NCBI GenBank assembly: GCA_947475545.1
Contig: CANJLL010000012.1
Coordinates: forward strand, 1-64,000
Source of the DNA: Chloroflexota bacterium
Lineage (GTDB): Bacteria; Chloroflexota; Limnocylindria; Limnocylindrales; CSP1-4
Reading direction: 5' to 3'
Length of the DNA: 64,000 bases
Shown: positions 42,678-50,913 of the stretch, piece by piece
How the letters are laid out: every line of letters begins with the position of its first letter
How positions within the stretch are numbered: position 1 is the first letter of the stretch
Position numbers and translations under genes: made by a program
The notes under the pieces: generated by a model
What the model was told of the DNA's origin: nothing
The model's database searches: none
Seen by the model: the letters and a program-made list of their open reading frames with translations, nothing else

Positions 42678-44360
42678 GTGATCCACGACGACCCGGCGCG
42701 CATCGCCGCCTACCGCTCCGCCGGCTGGTGGGGCGACGACACCATCGACGACCTGCTCGGCCGCGCCGTGGCCGCCCACCCCGACGAGACGGCGCTGGTC
42801 GACCCGACGAATCGTGCCGACTTCGGCATGGGCCCCGCCCGGCGCCTCACCTGGCGCGAGCTCGATGACCTCGTCGACCGGTTCGCCAGCGGCCTGCTCC
42901 GGTTCGCCAGCGGCCTGCTCCGGCTGGGCATCGGTCGCGACGACATCGTGATGGCCCAGCTCCCCAACGTCGTGGAGCTGATTGCCACCTACCTCGCGGT
43001 GGGCCGGCTGGGCGCGATCCTGTGGCCGGTCCCGGTCCAGTACCGCACCCACGAGCTCCGGTACTGCATCGACCTGGCGGAGCCCAAGGCGTTCATCACC
43101 ACCCGTCGGCTGGACGGGTTCGACCACCCGGAGCAGGCCCCCTCCTTGCGCGCGACGGCGTCGAAGCCGTTCACCGTGATCGGAGACGGCGCGGACCCTG
43201 CGGAGTTGCCGTCCGACGTCGTGTCGCTGGCGTCGCTGCTGGAGACCCCGGCGGACCGGCCGGCCCTGGCGGCGCACCCCAAGGGCGTGCCGCGCAGCCG
43301 CAACCTGTGGATCAGCATCGCCCTCGCCACCGTCGACGGGGCCGCCCTGCAGCCAGGCGATGCGCTCCTCTGCCCGTTCCCCATGGTCAACATGTCGGGG
43401 ATCGGCGGCATGCTCTTCCCGTGGCTGCTGGCGTCGGCAAAGCTCGTCCTCCATCAGCCCAGGGCGCTCCCGGTCTTCCTCGGCCAGGTAGCGGCCGAAC
43501 GGGTTGCGTACACCGTGGTCCCGCCGCTGCTCAACCTGCTGCTGCTCCGGCCGCAGATGCTGGAGGCGGCGGACCTGTCGTCGATTCGGCGGATCGGCTC
43601 GGGGTCCGCGCCGCTCACGCGCTGGATGACCACCGGCTGGAAGGAGCGGCACGGGATTGATGTCCTCAACTTCTTCGGCTCCAACGAGGGGATCGCGATG
43701 GTCGCCGCGCCGCCCGAGGTGGACGATGCAGGCGAGCGGGCCGAGCTATTCCCGCGCTACGGGACGCCCGGGTTCTCGTGGACCAACCGCTCCGACCGCG
43801 GCTACGAGACACGCCTCGTGGACCCGGCGTCCGGCGCGCTGATCGCGGAGCCAGGCTTCCCGGGCGAGATGCGGATCAAGGGCCCAACGGTCTTCGCGGG
43901 CTACTTCCGCCGGCGAGACCTCACGGAGAAGGCGTTCGATGCCGACGGGTACTTCCGGACCGGCGACCTGATCGAGCTGGCCGTGGGCAGCGATGGGCAG
44001 GTCTCGCGCTACCGGTCCGTCGGGCGGCTCAAGGACCTGATCATCTGCGGCGGGATGAACATCGCGCCCGAGGAGATCGAGCTGCTGCGGGCTGACCACC
44101 CCCGGATCGCCGACGTGGCGGTGGTGGGCTACAAGGACCGGGGGCATCTCCACGAGGAGGCCATCTGCGTTGTAGCCGCGGCCAGGCCGGACCAGGATCT
44201 GACGCTCTCGGACGTCGCGGACCACCTGAAGGCCAAGGAGATCGCGGCCTGCAAGCTGCCCAAGCGCCTCTGGCTGGTGCCGGCGCTACCGCGCAACCCG
44301 GTGGGCAAGGGGCTCAAGCGCGAGCTCCGCGCCGCCCTGGACCACGAACAGGCGGGGTAG
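42678..44360 (+). CDS. Acyl-CoA synthetase-like protein lacking the P-loop
   Basis: A 560-residue ANL-superfamily protein. The adenine motif LNFFGSNEGIAMV, the hinge YFRTGDLIELAVG with RLKDLIICGGMNIAPEEIE and the Lys loop LPRNPVGKGLKREL are present. The ATP P-loop (TSGTTG-x-PKG) is not: at its expected place the sequence reads DRPALAAHPKGVPRSRNLWI, so only PKGVPRS remains. About 20 residues seem deleted in frame. A 21-bp tandem duplication also repeats RFASGLL near residue 75. Without the P-loop, ATP use should be impaired. GTG 42678 follows AGGAG by 7 nt. Confidence 0.8.
   Translation: MIHDDPARIAAYRSAGWWGDDTIDDLLGRAVAAHPDETALVDPTNRADFGMGPARRLTWRELDDLVDRFASGLLRFASGLLRLGIGRDDIVMAQLPNVVELIATYLAVGRLGAILWPVPVQYRTHELRYCIDLAEPKAFITTRRLDGFDHPEQAPSLRATASKPFTVIGDGADPAELPSDVVSLASLLETPADRPALAAHPKGVPRSRNLWISIALATVDGAALQPGDALLCPFPMVNMSGIGGMLFPWLLASAKLVLHQPRALPVFLGQVAAERVAYTVVPPLLNLLLLRPQMLEAADLSSIRRIGSGSAPLTRWMTTGWKERHGIDVLNFFGSNEGIAMVAAPPEVDDAGERAELFPRYGTPGFSWTNRSDRGYETRLVDPASGALIAEPGFPGEMRIKGPTVFAGYFRRRDLTEKAFDADGYFRTGDLIELAVGSDGQVSRYRSVGRLKDLIICGGMNIAPEEIELLRADHPRIADVAVVGYKDRGHLHEEAICVVAAARPDQDLTLSDVADHLKAKEIAACKLPKRLWLVPALPRNPVGKGLKRELRAALDHEQAG
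42879..42920. repeat. In-frame 21-bp tandem duplication
   Basis: CGGTTCGCCAGCGGCCTGCTC occurs twice in a row with no mismatch and duplicates RFASGLL in the N-terminal domain of the ANL protein. Homologues normally have one copy, to my knowledge. Confidence 0.9.
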
Positions 44361-44445
44361 GGGAGGGCTCGCCGCGGCGGCAGCGCCACGCCACGGATTC
44401 GGCCTCGAAGGGTACGCCCCGAAGGCCACGCCCCGGTTCGGCCGG

Positions 44446-45294
44446 TCAGGCCTTTGGCGCGTCCCCGCCGGTCATGGCCAGGATGCTCCAGCCCGCGTCC
44501 AGCTGGAGCACCTGCCCGCTGATCAGCGCGCTGGCGTCCGACGCCAGGAAGGCGGCCAGGTTGCCCACCTCGTGGCGGGTGACCGCAGCACGCAACGGGG
44601 CGAAACGCTCGCCTTCGTGGTACATCGCCCGGAAGCCGGGGACGCCCATGGCCGCGGCGGTCCGGACGGCGCCGGCGGAGATCGCATTGACGCGGATCCC
44701 CTCGGGCCCAAGGTCGGCCGCGAGGTAGCGAACGGCCGCTTCGAGCGCGGCCTTGGCCACGCCCATCACGTTGTAGCCGGGGATCACCCGGGTGGAGCCG
44801 ATGGCCGTCAGGGTCAGGATGCTGGATCCGCGCCGGAGGAGGCCGGCCTGGTGCGCGTGGTGGGCCAGCGCGACCAGCGAATAGGCGGACGTCTCGAGGG
44901 CCGATCGGAAGCCGTCGCGGCTGGTGTCCACGAACCGGGCGCCCAGGTCCTGTGTCTCCGCGCGGGCGATGGAGTGGACCAGGACGTCGAGGCGGGGGCC
45001 CAGGGCGGCGGCCGCCTCGGCCATGACGCGGGCGATGGCGTCATCGTCGCTCACGTCGCACTGGCCGACGAAGGCCGCGTCGATGGCCCGGGCAATCCTG
45101 GCGGTCTTCCCCGCTCGCTCAGGCCGTCGGTAGACGATCCCCACCCTTGCGCCCTGCTCGTGGAGCGCCTCGGCGATGCCCCAGGCCAGCGAATGGCGGT
45201 TGGCCACCCCGAAGACCAGCGCGGTCTTGCCCTCAAGCTGGCGGTTGAGGCCCCGGGCTGGTTCGGTGGCTTCCTCGGTGTCGTTGGCTCCCAT
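44446..45294 (-). CDS. fabI: Enoyl-[acyl-carrier-protein] reductase (FabI type)
   Basis: A 282-residue short-chain dehydrogenase-fold enzyme for the last reduction of fatty-acid elongation. FabI marks are LEGKTALVFGVANRHSLAWG (NAD site), VLVHSIA, the Tyr-x6-Lys pair in GYNVMGVAKAALEAAVRYLA, and GIRVNAISAGAVRTAAAMGV. SALISGQVLQLDAGWSILAM closes the fold. ATG 45294 is the chosen start; the longer open frame upstream is unconserved. It stands alone between the ANL gene and an XRE regulator. Confidence 0.92.
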   Translation of the reverse strand: MGANDTEEATEPARGLNRQLEGKTALVFGVANRHSLAWGIAEALHEQGARVGIVYRRPERAGKTARIARAIDAAFVGQCDVSDDDAIARVMAEAAAALGPRLDVLVHSIARAETQDLGARFVDTSRDGFRSALETSAYSLVALAHHAHQAGLLRRGSSILTLTAIGSTRVIPGYNVMGVAKAALEAAVRYLAADLGPEGIRVNAISAGAVRTAAAMGVPGFRAMYHEGERFAPLRAAVTRHEVGNLAAFLASDASALISGQVLQLDAGWSILAMTGGDAPKA

Positions 45295-45320
45295 GGCGGG
45301 GCAGGGTACCGGATAAGCGC

Positions 45321-45342
45321 CCAGTGAGGGCCCAGTGAGGGC
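45321..45342. repeat. 11-bp tandem duplication upstream of fabI
   Basis: CCAGTGAGGGC is present twice in the region between fabI and the divergent XRE gene. The unit is not a multiple of three, as expected for non-coding DNA. Confidence 0.8.
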
Positions 45343-45426
45343 CCGCCGAGGACCCGCCGCGATCCTTGGGCGATGGCCACCTAGGAGCGACCCGTCGATG
45401 CCGCGGCCGCGAAGGCGCGGGCATCG

Positions 45427-46113
45427 GTGATCCGCATTGGCCAGGAGTTGCGCGAGGCGCGCCGGGATCGCGGGCTGAGCATCGACGCGGTGGCGCGCGC
45501 GACGGGGGTCTCGAATGCCGAGATCAGCCGCGTCGAGCGGGGGCTGGCGCCGAAGGTGCCGGTGCTGACGCTTGCCAAGATGGCCGGTGCGGTGGGCCTC
45601 GACCTGTCGGCGCGGCTGTACTCGGGCGACGGCGTGGTCCGAGATTCCGCTCAGGTCGCGTTGCTGCGGGAGCTGCGTGGCGGCCTGCATCGTTCGCTCG
45701 GGTGGGCCGCCGAGGTGCCGATCCCACTCCCGGGAGACAGGCGAGCGTGGGATGCCGTGGTGAGCGGGGCCTCGTGGCGGTACGGCATCGAGGCTGAGAC
45801 ATCGCCACGCGACGTCCAGGCCTTCCAGCGTCGGGTCGTGGGCAAGCTCCGCGACAGCGACCTGTCCGGCGTGCTCGTGGTGATGCGGGGTACCCGGCGC
45901 GTGCGGGAGTTCGTACGGGTGGCGATGGTGGTCATCGGGGATGCGTATCCCGTGCCCGGCCGGGTGGCGCTACGGCGCCTCGCGGCGGGAGAGGATCCGG
46001 CCGGCAGTTCGCTGGTCATCCTGCCTCCACGGCGGGGCGTGCGGCCAGGGCCCGCTCCGCCGCGCCTACGGGAGGGGCAGGTGCCGCCGGTGCGCGTTCT
46101 TCCACCTGGGTAA
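45427..46113 (+). CDS. XRE-family HTH protein with restriction-endonuclease-like C-terminus
   Basis: A 228-residue protein starting at GTG 45427. The HTH is IGQELREARRDRGLSIDAVA followed by SNAEISRVERGL. The C-terminal domain has RAWDAVVSGASWRYGIEAET, then DVQAFQRRVVGKLRDSDLSG and VLVVMRGTRRVREFV, a pattern (Asp, then Glu-x-Glu, then helices) seen in restriction-endonuclease-like domains of actinobacterial XRE proteins. It is the second such fusion in this window, with a different domain arrangement from the one at 19677. The role is unknown. Confidence 0.7.
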   Translation: MIRIGQELREARRDRGLSIDAVARATGVSNAEISRVERGLAPKVPVLTLAKMAGAVGLDLSARLYSGDGVVRDSAQVALLRELRGGLHRSLGWAAEVPIPLPGDRRAWDAVVSGASWRYGIEAETSPRDVQAFQRRVVGKLRDSDLSGVLVVMRGTRRVREFVRVAMVVIGDAYPVPGRVALRRLAAGEDPAGSSLVILPPRRGVRPGPAPPRLREGQVPPVRVLPPG

Positions 46114-46191
46114 GAAGTTGCAGGGTCGGTGACGGCCGCTCACGGTCGGTGTGCCTGGGCGCTGCCGCGCGCTCCGCTGCGGCGACATTTC

Positions 46192-46207
46192 CATACCGGT
46201 GGGTATG
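46192..46207. promoter_or_regulatory. 16-bp palindromic operator candidate, copy 1
   Basis: CATACCGGTGGGTATG, an almost perfect palindrome. A sister copy lies 103 bp away. Both are in the gene-free stretch 46114-46546 before rpsU. Probably a binding site of an unidentified dimeric regulator. Confidence 0.5.
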
Positions 46208-46294
46208 AGATCGGCATGATCTCGGCCGTGCCGGCCGAGGTTCGGGACTTGGAGATGCCACGGTGGGCCTCGGGCGGCCGACCAGCGGCGGTTT

Positions 46295-46310
46295 CATACC
46301 GGTACGTATG
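46295..46310. promoter_or_regulatory. 16-bp palindromic operator candidate, copy 2
   Basis: CATACCGGTACGTATG, sharing CATACCGGT and GTATG with copy 1. The two sites begin 103 bp apart (close to ten helical turns), a distance that allows looping. It lies 111 bp upstream of the -35 of the predicted rpsU promoter. Confidence 0.5.
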
Positions 46311-46357
46311 AACGGGATCGGGGGGGGAGCGGCGCGGCACTGGCCTGTGGCGTATGG

Positions 46358-46376
46358 CGTTACGTCCCCTGTAACG
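46358..46376. promoter_or_regulatory. Inverted repeat CGTTAC-N7-GTAACG
   Basis: A 6-bp inverted repeat with 7-bp spacer, 45 bp upstream of the -35 box of the predicted rpsU promoter. The position fits an activator or repressor site. No known regulator can be assigned. Confidence 0.4.
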
Positions 46377-46420
46377 GATCGACTCAGGGCGCCCGCAGGC
46401 ATGCGTCCCGCGCCGCGTGG

Positions 46421-46449
46421 TTGCACCTCGCCGCGGATGGGCATACACT
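46421..46449 (+). promoter_or_regulatory. Predicted rpsU promoter
   Basis: TTGCAC (46421-46426) and TACACT (46444-46449) separated by 17 bp. It lies about 100 bp before the rpsU start and would also serve yqeY, pgpH and ybeY, which follow with tiny gaps. Confidence 0.6.
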
Positions 46450-46546
46450 CCGGCGGCCCCACGGCGTGCCGTCCGGGGCTGTGTCGCTGTCGGTCGGCCA
46501 CGCGCGACACTTGAACGCAACCCAGGCCGGAGGGGGTGAACCGGTA

Positions 46547-46732
46547 TTGGCAGAAGTCCGAGTTGGTGAGAACGAGACGTTCGAAAGCGCCCTGCGCCGC
46601 TTCAACAAGAAGATCCAGCAGTCTGGCATCCTCGCCGAGGCTCGCCGACGCGAGCACTACGAGAAGCCCAGCGTGAAGCGCAAGCGCAAGGAAGCAAAGC
46701 GCAAGAAGAACGCTCGAACGCCGCAGGGCTGA
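46547..46732 (+). CDS. rpsU: Small ribosomal subunit protein bS21
   Basis: A 61-residue basic protein. [20 protein letters not shown] is the S21 signature, followed by [20 protein letters not shown]. bS21 binds the 30S platform near the anti-Shine-Dalgarno. TTG 46547 is chosen because family members start right here (M-x-EVRVGENE) and GGAGGGGG lies 10 nt upstream. It heads a cluster with yqeY, pgpH and ybeY, a conserved order in many bacteria. Confidence 0.95.
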   Translation: MAEVRVGENETFESALRRFNKKIQQSGILAEARRREHYEKPSVKRKRKEAKRKKNARTPQG

Positions 46733-46768
46733 TCGCCCCGCGGGCATGAGCCCGAGGTGGTGAACCCG

Positions 46769-47317
46769 GTGTCACTCAAGGAGCGGATCCACGACGAGAT
46801 CACGGCCGCCATGCGGTCGGGTCAGTCGCTGCGCCGCGACGTCCTCCGCATGGCCCAGAACGCCGTCGATCTCGCCGAGAAGCGCGATCGGCGGCCCTGT
46901 GCCGACGACGAGATCATCGCCATCCTCACCTACCAGGTGAAGACTCGGCGCGAGTCCATCGACGCCTTCACGAAGGGCGGCCGGCCGGACCTCGCAGACA
47001 AGGAGCAGGCGGAGATCGCCATCCTCGCGGAGTTCCTCCCCACCGCCCTCACGCCGGATGAGGTCACGGCCCTCGTGGCCCAGGCCCTGGCCGAGACGGG
47101 CGCGACCACGCCTCGCGACCTGGGCAAGGTCATGGGCTGGCTGACCCCGCGCACCCGCGGCCGCGCCGATGGCCGTGAGCTGAGCGGCAAGGTCGCCCAG
47201 GCGCTGGCCGCCGCCAACCTCGCGGCGCACGACACGGGCCCGGGCGCCCCCGCGTCCGCCCCCGGCGCCACCCCCGCGAGTGGTCCAAGCCCGGGCGCGG
47301 AGCAACGGAAGCCCTGA
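46769..47317 (+). CDS. yqeY: GatB/YqeY domain protein
   Basis: A 182-residue protein. The YqeY fold is shown by SLKERIHDEITAAMRSGQSL, IIAILTYQVKTRRESIDAFT, EIAILAEFLPTALTPDEV and DLGKVMGWLTPRTRGRADG. YqeY resembles the tRNA-binding tail of GatB, but its exact task is not known. GTG 46769 is preferred since it gives the usual (M)SLKER start and GAGGTGG lies 7 nt upstream. The C-terminal 30 residues are Ala/Pro/Gly-rich. pgpH starts 2 bp after the stop. Confidence 0.9.
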   Translation: MSLKERIHDEITAAMRSGQSLRRDVLRMAQNAVDLAEKRDRRPCADDEIIAILTYQVKTRRESIDAFTKGGRPDLADKEQAEIAILAEFLPTALTPDEVTALVAQALAETGATTPRDLGKVMGWLTPRTRGRADGRELSGKVAQALAAANLAAHDTGPGAPASAPGATPASGPSPGAEQRKP

Positions 47318-47319
47318 CC

Positions 47320-49623
47320 GTGGCAGCCCAGGCCGTCGACGAGTCCATCAGCTTCTCCCGGGGCGACGTTCGGCGCCTCCTCTCCGTCGCCGCCCTCTTC
47401 GTCATCTGCCTGACCGCCATCCTGGGCGTCGACATCCTGCCCGCGCCCATCACCGCGCAGGTCGGCACCCTGGTGCCTGCCGACATCCGCGCCCCGCGGG
47501 CGCAGGTCGTCGCCAGCCAGATCAGGACCCAGGCCGCCCGTGACGCCGCCCGTGCAGCGGTCCTGCCGCAGTACGACTACACCACCGAGAAGGCGATCAC
47601 CATCGCCGCGGAGCAGGCCGGCAAGCTTCGCTCGCTGCTGGTGCCCATCGAGACGGCCTTTGGCCCCTCCGCGACGGTCGAGCAGCGCATCACGGTCCTC
47701 GCGGAGGCCGTCCCCGCGCTGACGCCGGCCTCCCGGACCACCCTCCAGGGCATCGTCCTGCTTCGCTGGCCCACGGTCCGCGAGGAGGCGCTCCGCGTCC
47801 TCGACGTCACCGAGCGAACGGAGCTCAAGGACACCGACGCCGCCCAGGTCCGCGCCCGGATCACGGAGCGCATGGCCGGCGGCCTGAACGAGGCCGAGCG
47901 GACGCTGGTCGCGGAGCTGCTCGGCCCGCTGATCGTCCCCAACAGCGCCGTCAGCATCCAGCTCACCAACGACGAGCGCAGCCGCAAGGCGTCTGCCGTC
48001 ATCCCGGTCACGGACCAGATCCTGCAGGGCGAGGTGATCGTCCGCGGCGGCACCAAGCTCAGCGCGGAGGATCTCGAGAAGCTGCAGGCGTTCGGCCTCA
48101 CCGAAGCCAAGCCCGACGTCGCCAAGCTGGGCGGCTGGTTCCTGCTCGCGGTGACGCTCGTCAGCCTGCTGCTGGCCTGGGTCGCACGCTACCGGCGCTC
48201 CTTCTGGCATCGCAACAACGTGCTGATCCTGATCGGCCTGATGCTGATCGTGTCGGCATTCCTGGTGAAGCTGACAGTGGGCCGCGCGGCGCTGCCCTTC
48301 GTGCTGCCGATGGCCAGCATCGGGATGCTGATGGCCATCCTGCTCGACGGCGGCACGGCGCTCATCGTGACCGCCGTGATCGCGATCCTCGCCGGCGCGG
48401 TGAACACCGGGTCGGGCTCGTCGCTGGAGTTGGCGGCGTATGTCTTCCTGGGCGGCCTGGCCGGGATCATCGCCATTCGCAAGGGCGACCGCCTCCAGAC
48501 CTTCCTCCAGGCTGGCCTCGCGGTGGCCATCGCGCAGACGGCCGTCGTCTCCATCTTCTCGCTGCTGGGCGAACGGGACCTGACCGGGATCGTGCAGCTC
48601 TGGGCGGCATCGGTGGCCTCCGGGCTGGGGGCGGCGGTCGTGTCGGCCGGCTCCTTCGCCGTCCTGGGCAGCGTCTTCGGCATCCTGACGGTCTTCCAGC
48701 TCCTGGAGCTGGCCAACCCATCGCAGCCGCTGCTGCGCCGGCTCCTCGTGGAGACCCCCGGTACCTACCACCACTCGATCATGGTGGGCAACCTGGCCGA
48801 ACGGGCGGCCGAATCCATCGGGGCCGACCCGCTGATCACCCGCGTGGCCGCCTATTACCACGATGTCGGCAAGCTGGCGAACCCCCTCGCCTTCATCGAG
48901 AACCAGGCGGGCGGCGACAACATCCACGACCAGCTGGAACCCGAGGTCTCAGCCCAACTTCTCAAGGGCCACGTGGCCGACGGGATCGACATCGCCTACG
49001 AGGCGCGCCTCCCCAAGAGCCTGATCGCGTTCATCCCCCAGCATCACGGCACCGCGCTCATGAGCTACTTCCTGGCGAGGGCCCGCGAGCTGGCCGCCGC
49101 GCCGTTCGGGGGAATCGACACCGGTGAGGGCCGCAAGGCCGCCGGGGCGATCGAGACTCGCCGCTTCCGGCACGCCGGCCCAAAGCCGCAGAGCAAGGAG
49201 GCGGCGCTGATCATGCTGGCCGACTCCGTCGAGGCGTCGGTGCGATCGCTGGCCTCGCGCGACGAGAAGACGATCCGGGCGATGGTGTCGCGGATCGTGG
49301 CCGAGCGCGTGGAGGATGGCCAGTTCGACGATTGCGATCTCACCCTGCGCGACCTGGAGCGGACCAAGGAGGCCTTCATCGGCCAGCTCCTGGGCATGTA
49401 CCACACGCGCGTCGCGTACCCGCAGAATCAGGTCGTGGAGCTGGAGTCGCGGCGCTCGGCGGTCGTGAGCGGGTCGTTCCGGCGTCGCGGGCGGATCCCG
49501 GCGCTGACGCACCTGGGGATGGCGTCGCCCGATCGGTCGGCCACGGCCAGCCGGCGGCCCGGCGAGGCGAGCACGGACGCTCCGGGCGAGGCCCGCGATG
49601 GCTCCGGGTCCGCCCCGTCGTGA
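47320..49623 (+). CDS. PgpH-type membrane HD phosphohydrolase
   Basis: A 767-residue protein of the 7TMR-HD family, whose studied members (PgpH) hydrolyse c-di-AMP. An N-terminal helix (LLSVAALFVICLTAILGVDI) precedes an extracytoplasmic 7TMR-HDED domain, followed by seven membrane helices (about 265-460) and a cytoplasmic HD domain. Its metal site residues are in TYHHSIMVGNLAERAA, AYYHDVGKLANPLAFIENQ and FIPQHHGTALMSYF. All HD residues are intact. GTG 47320 starts 2 bp after yqeY; ybeY overlaps the end. The low-complexity tail of 40 residues is unconserved. Confidence 0.92.
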   Translation: MAAQAVDESISFSRGDVRRLLSVAALFVICLTAILGVDILPAPITAQVGTLVPADIRAPRAQVVASQIRTQAARDAARAAVLPQYDYTTEKAITIAAEQAGKLRSLLVPIETAFGPSATVEQRITVLAEAVPALTPASRTTLQGIVLLRWPTVREEALRVLDVTERTELKDTDAAQVRARITERMAGGLNEAERTLVAELLGPLIVPNSAVSIQLTNDERSRKASAVIPVTDQILQGEVIVRGGTKLSAEDLEKLQAFGLTEAKPDVAKLGGWFLLAVTLVSLLLAWVARYRRSFWHRNNVLILIGLMLIVSAFLVKLTVGRAALPFVLPMASIGMLMAILLDGGTALIVTAVIAILAGAVNTGSGSSLELAAYVFLGGLAGIIAIRKGDRLQTFLQAGLAVAIAQTAVVSIFSLLGERDLTGIVQLWAASVASGLGAAVVSAGSFAVLGSVFGILTVFQLLELANPSQPLLRRLLVETPGTYHHSIMVGNLAERAAESIGADPLITRVAAYYHDVGKLANPLAFIENQAGGDNIHDQLEPEVSAQLLKGHVADGIDIAYEARLPKSLIAFIPQHHGTALMSYFLARARELAAAPFGGIDTGEGRKAAGAIETRRFRHAGPKPQSKEAALIMLADSVEASVRSLASRDEKTIRAMVSRIVAERVEDGQFDDCDLTLRDLERTKEAFIGQLLGMYHTRVAYPQNQVVELESRRSAVVSGSFRRRGRIPALTHLGMASPDRSATASRRPGEASTDAPGEARDGSGSAPS

Positions 49624-50243
49624 GCGAGGACGACGAGACGTCCGAGATCGCGCCGCGCTCCCACTACCTGGGGTCGTGGCGGATCGACATCGCGGAACGC
49701 CCCGGCCACGGTGCGCTCCCGGCGCCTCGCGCGGCGCTGGTCCGGGCCATCGCACGGGCGCTCGAAGCCGCCGGCGCGCCGGCACCGGCCTCTGTGGGCC
49801 TGATCCTGAGCGACGATGCCGAGTTGGCGGAGCTCAACGAGGCACACATGGGTCACGAGGGCCCCACCGACGTCCTCTCGTTCCCGATGCTTCCTCCCGA
49901 GGCGTACCCGCCCCACGCGGGCCAGGCGCCGGCCGGCCAGGCCGCGGCCACCCGGGGTTCGAAGGCAACCGGGGCTTCGAAGCCGAAGGCCCCGGCGTTC
50001 GCCCTCCCGGCGGGCGTTCGAATCCATGTCGGCGACATCATCGTGAGCGTGGAGCGGGCGATCGAACAGGCGGAGCAGGGCCGCGGCGGCCAGACCGGCA
50101 CGGTCCGCTGGTCGCCCGGCGACGAACTGCGGCTCCTGGTCACGCACGGCACGCTCCACCTGTGCGGCTGGGACCACGCCGACTCCGTCGAAGGCGAGGC
50201 GATGCGCGCGCTGGAGCAGGGGCTCCTGGCTTCCGGCCGGTAG
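49620..50243 (+). CDS. ybeY: Endoribonuclease YbeY
   Basis: A 207-residue zinc metallo-RNase for 16S rRNA 3'-end maturation and ribosome quality control. LNEAHMGHEGPTDVLSFPM and the zinc motif VTHGTLHLCGWDH (three His) are diagnostic. GDIIVSVERAIEQAEQ is also typical. An insertion of about 35 Ala/Lys/Pro/Gly-rich residues follows SFPML and is not usual. GTG 49620 overlaps the pgpH stop by GTGA. It ends the rpsU-yqeY-pgpH-ybeY cluster. Confidence 0.93.
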   Translation: MSEDDETSEIAPRSHYLGSWRIDIAERPGHGALPAPRAALVRAIARALEAAGAPAPASVGLILSDDAELAELNEAHMGHEGPTDVLSFPMLPPEAYPPHAGQAPAGQAAATRGSKATGASKPKAPAFALPAGVRIHVGDIIVSVERAIEQAEQGRGGQTGTVRWSPGDELRLLVTHGTLHLCGWDHADSVEGEAMRALEQGLLASGR

Positions 50244-50366
50244 GGCCAGGCGACAGCGCGCCGTGCGATGTCGAGGTGACGTCTCAACGGTGCGCTGCAT
50301 CGCGGCGGACGCAGCTGGTGGGGCGCGGTGGCGTGGCTTCGGCCGGGGTCGACAGGTAGCGCTGGG

Positions 50367-50741
50367 GTGACGGCGACGCCTCGCACCCTGGTCGCCCGGC
50401 GTTCCGTCCGGATCATCCGCAACTTGGTCCTGGCCAGCGTTGCCACCGGGCTGTTCGGAGCGATGCTGAACAGCATCCTGCCCGCAGAATCGATCGACCT
50501 CTACCGCGCCATCGATGACACCACCATCGAGGTCAGCGTCGCCGAGGCGAGCCTGGCCTGGACGATGGTCTGGGTCGTCCGGGAGACGCCTTCGGAGGTG
50601 CTGGTCACGGTGCACACGCTGCAGCCGCCGCTGCCCGGCGTCCGCGACGCGATTGGGTGGCGCACGGTCCACCTCAGCGCGCCGCTGGGTGACCGGTCGG
50701 TCTCGGCGCCGGGGGTGCCTCCCGCGCAGCGCCGGCCCTGA
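50367..50741 (+). CDS. Hypothetical protein with one membrane segment
   Basis: A 124-residue protein, not recognised. One hydrophobic segment (NLVLASVATGLFGAMLNSIL) near the N-terminus is followed by a beta-rich part (TIEVSVAEASLAWTMVWVVR). GTG 50367 is the likely start, but no convincing ribosome site is seen. It lies between ybeY and pth. It may be a small extracytoplasmic protein; coding status is moderately sure because the frame stays open with normal composition. Confidence 0.45.
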   Translation: MTATPRTLVARRSVRIIRNLVLASVATGLFGAMLNSILPAESIDLYRAIDDTTIEVSVAEASLAWTMVWVVRETPSEVLVTVHTLQPPLPGVRDAIGWRTVHLSAPLGDRSVSAPGVPPAQRRP

Positions 50742-50863
50742 CGCGCCGGGCTCGCCCGGGCGCGATCTGGGTGGAGCCGACCGCGTTGGCGGCTCGGCGC
50801 CGACCCCCGCCTGCACTATCGCTTGGCGGGCGATGAGCGGTCGTGGAGTACCATCGGGAGACA

Positions 50864-50895
50864 AGGCCCTCCCGGACGGGATCGGGCCTCGTTTT
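50864..50895 (+). terminator. Terminator-like hairpin just before pth
   Basis: AGGCCC (50864-50869) pairs with GGGCCT (50884-50889), with an inner CCCG/CGGG stem, followed by CGTTTT. It ends 19 bp before the pth start. It may terminate the preceding gene or attenuate pth-mfd transcription if a promoter lies upstream. Confidence 0.55.
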
Positions 50896-50913
50896 CGCGT
50901 GTTCGGAGGTCCG

